This document shows positions 56,636 through 64,000 of a stretch of DNA of 64,000 nucleotides, piece after piece; the stretch's first letter is position 1, and the number at the start of each line of letters is the position of its first letter. The stretch covers positions 42,722 through 106,721 of the forward strand of contig JAHEBM010000004.1 of NCBI GenBank assembly GCA_024642245.1, read 5' to 3'. Made by a program: the position numbers and the translations under genes. Under the pieces are notes generated by a model, which was given only the letters and a program-made list of their open reading frames with translations, had not been told where the DNA came from and made no database searches. This DNA comes from Haliea sp. (GTDB taxonomy: Bacteria > Pseudomonadota > Gammaproteobacteria > Pseudomonadales > Halieaceae).

Positions 56636-57457
56636 GTGAGTCGAATAGCGGGGCGTTTTGAACAACTGGCCAGGCAGGGGCGCAAGGCGCTGATCCCCTA
56701 CGTGGTAGCGGGTGACCCCGGCCTGGATGTCACCGTGCCGCTGATGCACCGCATGGTGGAAAACGGTGCAGACATCATCGAGCTGGGCGTGCCGTTTTCC
56801 GACCCGATGTCCGAGGGGCCGGTACTGCAGCTTGGCCACGAGCGCGCGCTCGCCAATGGCACCAGCCTGCGCGGTGTGCTGGAACTCGTCAGCGAGTTTC
56901 GCAAGCGCGATGCAGATACCCCGGTACTGCTGATGGGCTATGCCAATCCGGTCGTCCATATGGGCTATGCAGCCTTTGCCGACGCGGCCGCCGCAGCGGG
57001 GGTGGACGCCCTGCTGACTGTCGATATTCCGCCTGAGGAGGTGGCTCCTGTCAACGCCGAGCTGCAGCGGGTCGGTATGGACAACATTTTCCTCGTGGCG
57101 CCCACCACCCCCACACAGCGTATACAGCGCATAACCGGGGCTGCCAGCGGTTTTATCTACTACGTATCCCTGAAGGGCGTCACCGGCGCAGGACACCTCG
57201 ACGTGGCCGATGTCGCCCGCCATCTCGAGCTGATTCGCGGACATTCGAGCCTGCCCGTGGCAGTGGGGTTCGGTATCAAGGACGCGGAGTCTGCCAGGGC
57301 GGTGGCGAGTGTTGCCGACGGGGTGGTTGTCGGCAGCGCGCTGGTCAACGCGATGGCCCAGGCCATAGAGGGTGGTGGCGATCACGAGGCGGCCATGGCG
57401 GCCGCTATCGCACTGCTGGTAGAGATTCGCCGGGGTATCGACAACGCTGCTTCCTAG
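56636..57457 (+). CDS. trpA: Tryptophan synthase alpha chain
   Basis: TIM-barrel partner of TrpB, 273 residues, cleaving indoleglycerol phosphate to indole. GTG 56636 start with GAGGGGGT upstream. Catalytic Glu49 is present ([11 protein letters not shown]). The second catalytic position, Asp60 in the Salmonella enzyme, is Glu here (SDPMSEGP). The phosphate loops [17 protein letters not shown] and GFGIKD are normal, so the enzyme is probably active. Confidence 0.95.
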   Translation: MSRIAGRFEQLARQGRKALIPYVVAGDPGLDVTVPLMHRMVENGADIIELGVPFSDPMSEGPVLQLGHERALANGTSLRGVLELVSEFRKRDADTPVLLMGYANPVVHMGYAAFADAAAAAGVDALLTVDIPPEEVAPVNAELQRVGMDNIFLVAPTTPTQRIQRITGAASGFIYYVSLKGVTGAGHLDVADVARHLELIRGHSSLPVAVGFGIKDAESARAVASVADGVVVGSALVNAMAQAIEGGGDHEAAMAAAIALLVEIRRGIDNAAS

Positions 57458-57474
57458 ATGCCCCGCGGCGCGTT

Positions 57475-57480
57475 TATAAT
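57475..57480 (+). promoter_or_regulatory. Candidate -10 box of accD
   Basis: A perfect TATAAT lies 29 bases before the accD ATG, in the gap after trpA. The -35 position (TTCCTA, 18-base spacer) is weak. It suggests accD-folC has its own start point apart from trpFBA. Confidence 0.45.
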
Positions 57481-57508
57481 GGCGCCTTCTTAGGGAACGG
57501 GGTGTGCC

Positions 57509-58408
57509 ATGAGCTGGATAAACAAGATTTTACCCTCAGGTGTGCGGAGTGACGAGGGTGAAAAACGCTCAAACGTTCCCGAGGGCCTGTGGAAAAAATG
57601 TGTCAAATGCGACGCGGTTCTGTACCGGCCGGATGTGGAGCGCAATGACGACGTCTGCCCCAAGTGTGATCACCATATGCGTATCGGGGCCCGCCGCCGC
57701 ATAGACATCTTTCTCGACCCCGATGATCGCCAGGAAATCCTCACCGATATCGAGCCGATCGACCGGCTGAAATTCAAGGACAAGAAACGCTACCGCGACC
57801 GCCTTACCGCCGCCCAGCGTTCCACCGGTGAAAAAGACGCCCTGATTGCCCAGACCGGTAAGGTGCAGGGCCTGCCCCTTGTGGTCGTGGCCTTCGAGTT
57901 TGACTTTCACGGCGGCTCGATGGGCTACGCGGTTGGTGAAAAATTCACCCGCGCTGCGCAACTGGCGCTGGAGCGGCGAATTCCCCTGGTCTGTTTCGCA
58001 GCCTCAGGTGGCGCCCGCATGCAGGAAGCCCTGATCTCCCTTATGCAAATGGCCAAAACCAGCGCTGTCATCGAACGCATGAGGCTTGAGGGGATTCCCT
58101 ATATATCGGTGATGACCGATCCAATCTACGGCGGGGTTTCCGCGTCCCTGGCACTGCTCGGGGACATCAATATCGCGGAACCGGAGGCCCGGGCGGGTTT
58201 TGCCGGCCCCAACATCATCGAGCAGACCATTCGGCAGAAACTGCCCAAGGGTTTCCAGCGCAGCGAATTCCTGTTGGAGCATGGCGCCATCGATATGATC
58301 GTGCACCGTACCGAGATGCGCGACATCATCTCGCGCCTGCTGTCGAAACTTACCCACACTGCACTTGTTCCGGTGGAAGTGACATTCCAGCCAGCCGGTG
58401 GGGAATAG
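57509..58408 (+). CDS. accD: Acetyl-CoA carboxylase carboxyltransferase subunit beta
   Basis: Beta subunit of the carboxyltransferase that makes malonyl-CoA, 299 residues. N-terminal zinc ribbon with Cys31, Cys34, Cys50 and Cys53, then the crotonase-like core ([40 protein letters not shown]). Partner accA is outside the window. Confidence 0.96.
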   Translation: MSWINKILPSGVRSDEGEKRSNVPEGLWKKCVKCDAVLYRPDVERNDDVCPKCDHHMRIGARRRIDIFLDPDDRQEILTDIEPIDRLKFKDKKRYRDRLTAAQRSTGEKDALIAQTGKVQGLPLVVVAFEFDFHGGSMGYAVGEKFTRAAQLALERRIPLVCFAASGGARMQEALISLMQMAKTSAVIERMRLEGIPYISVMTDPIYGGVSASLALLGDINIAEPEARAGFAGPNIIEQTIRQKLPKGFQRSEFLLEHGAIDMIVHRTEMRDIISRLLSKLTHTALVPVEVTFQPAGGE

Positions 58409-58436
58409 CCGGCATCCAGCGTATCAACGGCAAGAT

Positions 58437-59726
58437 ATGGACCGCGCCTCGCTTGCACAGTGGCTGGCATGGCTGGAAACACTGCACCCCAACCCGATCG
58501 ACCTCGGGCTCGAACGGGTTGCGCGGGTCGCGCGGACGCTGCGCCTCCTGCCCGTCGCCGTGCCGGTGGTCACCGTTGCGGGGACCAATGGCAAGGGCTC
58601 AACGGTGGCCGTGCTCGAGGCCATCCTGGGTCAGACAGGCCGGCGTGCGGGGGTGTACACCTCACCGCACCTGTTGCGCTTCAACGAGCGTATACGGGTG
58701 GGCGGTATCGAGTGCGAGGATGCCGAAATTGTCGCTGCGTTCAAGGCCATCGATGCTGCACGGGGTGATACCAGCCTCACGTATTTCGAATTTGCCACCC
58801 TTGCCGCTCTCCTGGTTTTCAGGGCGCGGGCGGTGGATGTCATCGTGCTGGAGGTAGGCCTGGGTGGGCGCCTGGACGCCGTCAATATCGTTGACCCCAG
58901 TGTGGCGGTGATCACAGGTATCGACCTGGACCACCAGGACTGGCTCGGCAGCGATCGCGGCACCATCGCAAGGGAAAAGGGCGGTATCATGCGCAGCGGG
59001 GCCCCGGTGGTCATCGCCGACCCCGACCCGCCCGCCCAGCTGCTCGAATGCGCTCGCTCCATGGGTGCTGTGCCCATCCTGCGCCTGGGCGGCGAATTCA
59101 GTTTTGCGCGGCACAGTGGGCTCTGGCAGGGCGTACTGCGCGATCCACGCGGACAGGCCAGGGTATTACCGGAGCTGGTGGCCGGGCCGCTGATGCCGGA
59201 AAACATCTGTGGCGCGCTGCAGGCCGCGCTGTTCGTGGGCTGTGAGTTCGACGACGGGCAGCTTGTAGCAGCGCTTGACGCTGCTCGCCCCCGGGGCCGG
59301 TGCGAGTCCGTGTCCCTGGCGGGTCGCGACTATGTGCTGGACGTGGCTCACAACCCGGCATCGGTTAAGAGAATGGTTGAATATTTGTCTGTAACACCAT
59401 GTAAAGGAAAGACATATTGCGTTTTTTCTGTCATGAAAGACAAGGATGTTCGGGGAATGATACAGGCGGCTGGCGACTGTTTTGACGAGTGGTTTATCGC
59501 CGAGCAGCCCGGCAATGCGCGTGCCGCGCGTGGCGCGGACGTCGCGGCGGTGCTGTGGGCGCAAGGGGTGCACCGGACCAGTGTCAGTGAGGATCCCGGG
59601 GCGGCCTTCCGGCGCGCCCTGGCCGTCATGGAAGCGGGAGACCGGCTGGTGACGTTCGGCTCTTTTTATACGGTGGCGGGGGTAATGCCCCTGCTGGACC
59701 GGGAACGCAACAAGGTTGAGGCTTAA
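58437..59726 (+). CDS. folC: Bifunctional dihydrofolate/folylpolyglutamate synthase
   Basis: Mur-ligase family enzyme of 429 residues adding glutamate to dihydropteroate and folates. P-loop GTNGKGS at 49-55, TSPHLLRFNERI, and the SPDDL-type Mg loop region follow; DVAHNPASVKRM is the C-terminal substrate motif. ATG 58437 chosen for family start; the open frame is 13 codons longer. Position after accD matches Pseudomonas. A short AT-rich patch occurs at 59365-59445. Confidence 0.94.
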   Translation: MDRASLAQWLAWLETLHPNPIDLGLERVARVARTLRLLPVAVPVVTVAGTNGKGSTVAVLEAILGQTGRRAGVYTSPHLLRFNERIRVGGIECEDAEIVAAFKAIDAARGDTSLTYFEFATLAALLVFRARAVDVIVLEVGLGGRLDAVNIVDPSVAVITGIDLDHQDWLGSDRGTIAREKGGIMRSGAPVVIADPDPPAQLLECARSMGAVPILRLGGEFSFARHSGLWQGVLRDPRGQARVLPELVAGPLMPENICGALQAALFVGCEFDDGQLVAALDAARPRGRCESVSLAGRDYVLDVAHNPASVKRMVEYLSVTPCKGKTYCVFSVMKDKDVRGMIQAAGDCFDEWFIAEQPGNARAARGADVAAVLWAQGVHRTSVSEDPGAAFRRALAVMEAGDRLVTFGSFYTVAGVMPLLDRERNKVEA

Positions 59727-59729
59727 GCT

Positions 59730-60353
59730 GTGAACGATATCCTCAAGCAGAGACTGGTGGGAGCCCTGATCCTCGTCGCACTGGGGGTCGTGTTCTGGCC
59801 CATCATCTTTGTTGAACCCGGTGAGCGCGCCAGGATGGAGCAGGAGCGGATACCGCCGGCTCCGGTGATCGACTCGACGCCCATCGAGGGTCCGGACCAG
59901 ACGGGCGTGCAGGGCTCACCCGAGTGGGAGCCCGATGCGGCACAATACGACCAGGAGACGGCGGCCTTGGCGTCCGATGATGACGGTGGGGCGGATTTAG
60001 CTGGCGTGACGGCAGAGGGGATGCCGGAGCCCGTCGCGGCGGCGCCAGCCTCGAGCCAGCCGGTCGTCCGGACAGAGGCGCCGGTGCCGCCGGCCGTTGA
60101 CGACAAGGGCCTGGCAGTGGGCTGGATACTGCAGGTGGCCAGCGTGAGCAGTGCAAGCAAGGCCGATGCATTGCGCGATCGTCTGCTGGCCATGCAGGAA
60201 AAGGCTTACGTCAAGAAAATTGAAAGTGGCGAAAAGGACCTGTACCGCGTCTACATCGGTCCCAACTTCGAGCGAGCACAGCTGGAAAAGATACAGTCCT
60301 CCATCGACAGCCGTTTCGGCGTGCACTCGATGATTGTCAGGTATGTTCCCTGA
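59730..60353 (+). CDS. dedD: SPOR-domain cell division protein (DedD-like)
   Basis: Membrane protein of 207 residues starting at GTG 59730. One helix (LVGALILVALGVVFWPIIF, about 8-26), a long Pro/Ala/Glu linker, and a C-terminal SPOR domain (about 128-205; WILQVASVSSASKADALRD...YRVYIGPNFER) that binds glycan strands lacking stem peptides at the septum. Overlaps cvpA as TGATG. Confidence 0.9.
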   Translation: MNDILKQRLVGALILVALGVVFWPIIFVEPGERARMEQERIPPAPVIDSTPIEGPDQTGVQGSPEWEPDAAQYDQETAALASDDDGGADLAGVTAEGMPEPVAAAPASSQPVVRTEAPVPPAVDDKGLAVGWILQVASVSSASKADALRDRLLAMQEKAYVKKIESGEKDLYRVYIGPNFERAQLEKIQSSIDSRFGVHSMIVRYVP

Positions 60354-60871
60354 TGCTCGAGGTGTCGCATCTGACGGCGGTGGACTGGGTGATTGTCGTG
60401 GTGCTCGTGCTGTCGACGCTGCTCAGCCTCTGGCGCGGCTTTGCGCGCGAGGCGCTCTCCCTGGCCGGGTGGGTGGCGGCGTTCCTGGTGGCCAACCTGT
60501 TCGTCGACCAGATGGCGTTGCTGCTGGCGAACACCATAGAAAATATTACCGGCCGCTATGTCGCTGCGTATGCGATCCTGTTCGTCGCTACCCTTGTCGC
60601 TTCGACTTTTGCCACCTACCTCGCCAGCCAGTTTATCCGTGCCACGGGGCTGACAGTGCTGGACCGGCTGCTGGGTACGGTTTTCGGTTTCGCCCGCGGG
60701 ATCATCCTGATTCTCGTATGCGTGTTCGTAATGCGCCAGCTGGTGCCGCCCACAGAGCTGCTGTGGCTGGACCAGTCCACCCTCATGCCCCAGGTGGACA
60801 TGCTGGGACAGTGGGCCCAGGACCTTTTTTCCCGGGTCAACAGCGGGCAATGGCCTGCAATAACTACCTGA
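60353..60871 (+). CDS. cvpA: CvpA family protein
   Basis: Inner-membrane protein of 172 residues with four helices, starting LTAVDWVIVVVLVLSTLLSL and carrying the CvpA segment LWRGFAREALSLAGWVAAF. Needed for colicin V production and envelope/bile resistance in enterics; molecular role unknown. Coupled to dedD by overlap and followed by purF after 26 bases, the classical order. Confidence 0.92.
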   Translation: MLEVSHLTAVDWVIVVVLVLSTLLSLWRGFAREALSLAGWVAAFLVANLFVDQMALLLANTIENITGRYVAAYAILFVATLVASTFATYLASQFIRATGLTVLDRLLGTVFGFARGIILILVCVFVMRQLVPPTELLWLDQSTLMPQVDMLGQWAQDLFSRVNSGQWPAITT

Positions 60872-60897
60872 CTCGAATTTCTCAGAGGTAAGACAGC

Positions 60898-62418
60898 ATG
60901 TGTGGCCTGGTTGGAATAGTCGGAAAGTCCGATGTCGCCCCCGAGATTTATGATGCGCTCACCGTGCTACAGCACCGCGGACAAGATGCCGCCGGCATCA
61001 TGACCTGCAACGGCGGGCGTTTCAGCCAGCGCAAGAGCGAAGGCCTGGTGCGCGACGTATTTCGCCAGCAGCACATGCAGACCCTGCGCGGCAGTATCGG
61101 TATCGGCCACGTGCGTTATCCCACCGCCGGCAGCTCCGGTGCGGCGCTGGCACAGCCCTTTTATGTCAACTCGCCCTACGGTATCGCCCTGGCGCACAAC
61201 GGCAACCTGACCAACTCGGAGCAACTGACCCGCGAGCTGTTCCAGGACGACTTGCGCCACCTGAACACGGATTCCGACTCCGAGGTGCTGCTCAACGTCT
61301 TCGCCCACGAAATGCAGACCCTGGGCAAGCTGAGCCCGACGGCCGACGATATTTTCACCGCCATTTCCGCCGTACACCAGCGCTGTCGCGGCGGCTATGC
61401 AGCCGTGGGACTGGTAGTGAATTACGGCGTGGTGGGATTTCGGGATCCGCTTGGAATCCGTCCCCTCGTGGTCGGTTCGCGCGAAAGCGCGCAGGGCAAG
61501 GAATACATGCTCGCCTCTGAAAGCGTTGCCCTGGATGTACTTGGCTTTACCCTGATCAATGACGTGGCACCGGGCGAGGCAGTTTTTATCGACATGGAGG
61601 GCCAGTTGCATCGCCGCCAATGCGCGCAGCATCCCAGCTTGCATCCCTGCATTTTTGAGCATGTCTATTTTGCCCGTCCCGATTCCCTGATGGACGAAAT
61701 TTCCGTGTACAAGACCCGCATGCGGCAGGGCGAGGCCCTGGGCAAGAAAATTCGTCGGCTGCGACCGGACCTGCATATAGACGTGATCATTCCCATTCCC
61801 GATACCAGCCGCATCGCGGCCCAGTCCATGGCCCACGAACTGGGGATCAAGTTCCGGGAGGGCTTGATGAAGAACCGTTATATCGGGCGCACGTTTATCA
61901 TGCCGGGGCAGAGTCAGCGCAAGAAGTCCGTGCGCCAGAAACTCAACCCCGTGCCATTGGAGTTCGAGGGCAAGAATGTGATGCTGGTGGATGACTCCAT
62001 CGTGCGTGGAACCACCTGCCGGCAGATTATCGAGATGGCGCGCGACGCCGGCGCCGAGCAGGTCTATTTTGCCTCGGCGGCGCCACCGGTGCGGTACCCC
62101 AATGTCTACGGTATCGACATGCCGTCGGCCTCCGAGCTGATTGCACATGGTCGAACCGTGGAAGAGGTCTGTGATCTGATCGGCGCAGACTGGCTCGTTT
62201 ACCAGGACCTGGAGGACCTGGTGCGCTGCTCCACCGAGGGCAACCCGGATGTCGATGGCTTCGATTGCTCGGTGTTCAACGGTGAGTACATCACCGGTGA
62301 CGTCGACCAGAATTACCTTGATCGGGTGGAGTCGCTGCGCAATGATGATGCGCAAAACCTCAGCAGGGCAGCACTACAGGCCGACGGCGCACTCGTTGGC
62401 ATACACAACGACGCCTAG
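60898..62418 (+). CDS. purF: Amidophosphoribosyltransferase
   Basis: First enzyme of purine synthesis, 506 residues. Cys2 (MCGLVG) is the glutaminase nucleophile with no propeptide, as in E. coli PurF. The PRPP loop [13 protein letters not shown] is near 361-373. GNLTNSEQL and [11 protein letters not shown] of the glutaminase domain are intact. Purine control by PurR is possible, but no clear PurR site is seen in the 26-base gap. Confidence 0.96.
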   Translation: MCGLVGIVGKSDVAPEIYDALTVLQHRGQDAAGIMTCNGGRFSQRKSEGLVRDVFRQQHMQTLRGSIGIGHVRYPTAGSSGAALAQPFYVNSPYGIALAHNGNLTNSEQLTRELFQDDLRHLNTDSDSEVLLNVFAHEMQTLGKLSPTADDIFTAISAVHQRCRGGYAAVGLVVNYGVVGFRDPLGIRPLVVGSRESAQGKEYMLASESVALDVLGFTLINDVAPGEAVFIDMEGQLHRRQCAQHPSLHPCIFEHVYFARPDSLMDEISVYKTRMRQGEALGKKIRRLRPDLHIDVIIPIPDTSRIAAQSMAHELGIKFREGLMKNRYIGRTFIMPGQSQRKKSVRQKLNPVPLEFEGKNVMLVDDSIVRGTTCRQIIEMARDAGAEQVYFASAAPPVRYPNVYGIDMPSASELIAHGRTVEEVCDLIGADWLVYQDLEDLVRCSTEGNPDVDGFDCSVFNGEYITGDVDQNYLDRVESLRNDDAQNLSRAALQADGALVGIHNDA

Positions 62419-62427
62419 AGCGGGACT

Positions 62428-63630
62428 ATGATTGACGATACCGATGACAACCCGCTTGCAGGAGCGCATCTTGACACCCTCGCGGTGCGGGCAGGCATTG
62501 CCCGCACGGGAGAGGGCGAACACTCGGAGCCGGTTTTTCTCACATCCAGCTATGTATTTGACAGTGCCGCCGATGCCGCCAGGCGCTTTTCCGGCGCCAC
62601 ACCCGGTAATGTCTATTCGCGTTACACCAACCCGACTGTACGCACCTTCGAGCAGCGCATAGCCGCGCTGGAGGGCGGCGAACAGGCGGTGGGTACCGCC
62701 TCGGGTATGGCGGCCATTCTGAGCACCAGCATGGCCCTGTTAAAAAGCGGCGATCATGTCGTGTGCTCGCGCAACGTGTTTGGCACTACCGTCAACCTGT
62801 TTGCCAAATACCTGGCGAAATTCGGTGTCGAAGTGAGCTTCGTGCCTTTGCTGGCGCTCGATGACTGGCGCGCGGCAATCCGCCCCAACACCGCAATGTT
62901 GTTTGTCGAGACGCCGTCCAACCCCTTATGCGAGGTGGCAGACCTGGCCGCCATGTCGCAGCTGGCACGCGACAGCGATTGCCTGCTGGTAGTGGATAAC
63001 TGCTTCTGCACCCCCGCGCTGCAGACACCGCTGGCCCTGGGGGCCGATATTGTCGTGCACTCCGCCACCAAGTACCTCGATGGGCAGGGCCGCTGCGTCG
63101 GCGGCGCGGTGGTGGGTTCACAGCAGCACATGGAGGAGGTGGTGACTTTCCTGCGCACCTGTGGTCCTACCATGAGCCCGTTCAATGCCTGGGTGTTCCT
63201 CAAGGGCCTGGAGACACTGCGCCTGCGCATGGATGCCCACAGTCGTTCCGCGCTGGAATTGGCCACCTGGCTGCAGCAGCAAGAGGCCATCGAGCAGGTT
63301 TTCTATGCCGGCCTTCCGGATCATCCCGGGCACGCACTGGCCGCCAGGCAGCAGCGCGCCTTTGGCGGCGTATTGTCATTCCGGGTAAAAGGGGGGCGGC
63401 AACAAGCCTGGGATGTTATCGACTCGGTCAGGATCATGTCCCATACCGCTAATCTCGGGGACGCCAAGACGACGATCGTACACCCGGCTACCACCACGCA
63501 TGGCCGCCTGGGCGACGCGGAGCGCGCGGCGGCGGGTATAACCGACAACCTGATCCGCGTTGCGGTGGGTCTCGAAGACGTGGATGACCTGCGCGCGGAC
63601 CTGCTGCGCGGCCTCGCCGCGATCACCTGA
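62428..63630 (+). CDS. metZ: O-succinylhomoserine sulfhydrylase
   Basis: Cys/Met-metabolism PLP enzyme of 400 residues. PLP Lys215 in [31 protein letters not shown] and GTASGMAAI are family marks. Makes homocysteine directly from O-succinylhomoserine and sulfide. The purF-metZ order is the Pseudomonas one, which favours MetZ over MetB or MetY. Lies 9 bases after purF. Confidence 0.93.
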   Translation: MIDDTDDNPLAGAHLDTLAVRAGIARTGEGEHSEPVFLTSSYVFDSAADAARRFSGATPGNVYSRYTNPTVRTFEQRIAALEGGEQAVGTASGMAAILSTSMALLKSGDHVVCSRNVFGTTVNLFAKYLAKFGVEVSFVPLLALDDWRAAIRPNTAMLFVETPSNPLCEVADLAAMSQLARDSDCLLVVDNCFCTPALQTPLALGADIVVHSATKYLDGQGRCVGGAVVGSQQHMEEVVTFLRTCGPTMSPFNAWVFLKGLETLRLRMDAHSRSALELATWLQQQEAIEQVFYAGLPDHPGHALAARQQRAFGGVLSFRVKGGRQQAWDVIDSVRIMSHTANLGDAKTTIVHPATTTHGRLGDAERAAAGITDNLIRVAVGLEDVDDLRADLLRGLAAIT

Positions 63631-63664
63631 AAATAAATACGGATTACTTCGGGGCGTTTTACGG

Positions 63665-64000
63665 ATGCAAGTACAGGCTTTGATTGACGCTGCAGTAGCC
63701 GAGGTTGGCAAGGTGTTGCTGGGCAAGGAACCACAGATCCGGCTCGCGCTGTGCTGCCTGTTTGCCCGTGGGCACCTGCTGATAGAGGACTTGCCGGGTA
63801 TGGGCAAGACCACGCTGTCCCATGCACTGGCGGACGTGCTGGGACTGTCCTGGAAACGGGTGCAGTTCACCAGCGACCTTTTACCGGCGGATATCCTGGG
63901 TGTCTCCGTCTACAACCGCAACGATGCCACATTCAGTTTTCACCCGGGCCCTATTTTTACCCAGCTGTTGTTGGCGGACGAGATCAACCGGACCACGCCG
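63665..64000 (+). CDS. MoxR-family AAA ATPase (cut by window end)
   Basis: The first 112 codons of a MoxR ATPase. [32 protein letters not shown] contains Walker A (GMGKTT at 45-50), followed by [17 protein letters not shown] and Walker B LLADEINR. Such proteins usually precede a DUF58/VWA gene and act as chaperones for metalloenzyme or envelope complexes. Incomplete at base 64000. Confidence 0.9.
   Translation, partial: MQVQALIDAAVAEVGKVLLGKEPQIRLALCCLFARGHLLIEDLPGMGKTTLSHALADVLGLSWKRVQFTSDLLPADILGVSVYNRNDATFSFHPGPIFTQLLLADEINRTTP

Noticed and set aside
59365..59445. AT-rich patch inside folC as sign of insertion or transfer
   Set aside because: Reading frame and folC C-terminal motifs continue across it; short local composition change only.
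60967..62355. 462-codon antisense open frame opposite purF
   Set aside because: Mirror of a GC-rich coding region; the purF frame is complete with all motifs and the antisense product has no recognisable domain.
1..64000. Mobile elements, prophage, CRISPR arrays, tRNA or rRNA genes
   Set aside because: No transposase, integrase, phage structural gene, direct-repeat/spacer pattern or cloverleaf was seen; gene order in the last 17 kb is that of a conserved core region.

Overview
This is a GC-rich gammaproteobacterial chromosome segment. Gene content and order point to the marine OM60/NOR5 (Halieaceae / Cellvibrionales) type. The block lysR<>leuC-leuD-leuB-asd-fimV-truA-trpF-trpB-trpA-accD-folC-dedD-cvpA-purF-metZ is a Pseudomonas-like arrangement. 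The many acyl-CoA dehydrogenases, the acyl-CoA ligase and the LLM-type flavin/F420 oxidoreductases fit a lipid- or steroid-degrading marine heterotroph. The assignment is inference from gene order; no rRNA marker is present.

Layout. 1-5.6 kb: an orphan gspA-gspB pair (energy/assembly accessory of type II secretion), glnK-amtB (ammonium uptake and sensing) with a clear terminator, yciH and slyX. 5.8-9.9 kb: a pair of acyl-CoA dehydrogenases and a membrane-anchored amidohydrolase. 10.1-11.8 kb: a protein that reads as a RecB-like (TM0106-type) nuclease domain with its active-site and Fe-S residues lost, fused to a long disordered tail. 11.8-17.0 kb: minus-strand genes for an epoxide hydrolase, an SRPBCC-SDR fusion, a small SutA-like protein, a secreted gluzincin protease and a metallo-beta-lactamase-fold hydrolase. 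17.2-21.4 kb: plsC, a DUF1145 protein and a dienelactone hydrolase, facing pap (two-domain PPK2) and a zinc alcohol dehydrogenase. 21.4-28.3 kb: tamA-tamB (translocation and assembly module) and a YdjM-type membrane protein.

28.3-38.6 kb: a class V aminotransferase, an acyl-CoA ligase, ppdK, two divergent LLM oxidoreductases and a second acyl-CoA dehydrogenase pair. 38.6-43.6 kb: an uncharacterised lipoprotein and secreted-protein pair, an XRE protein with a basic tail, and rlmKL. 43.6-46.2 kb: a non-coding stretch with two perfect palindromes (one made of two inverted DnaA-box consensus sequences), then curA-like reductase, flavodoxin-like and thioesterase genes. 46.2-64 kb: the conserved biosynthetic block: leucine (leuCDB), aspartate-semialdehyde (asd), polar organiser/pilus protein FimV, pseudouridylation (truA), tryptophan (trpFBA), fatty acid (accD), folate (folC), cell envelope (dedD, cvpA), purine (purF) and methionine (metZ). 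The window is cut inside a moxR gene.

I found no rRNA, tRNA, CRISPR array, insertion sequence or prophage. The points most worth a second look are the degenerate RecB-like protein, the palindromes at 41.4 and 43.8-44.0 kb, the SRPBCC-SDR fusion, the lipoprotein/secreted pair, and a Glu in place of the usual catalytic Asp60 in TrpA.
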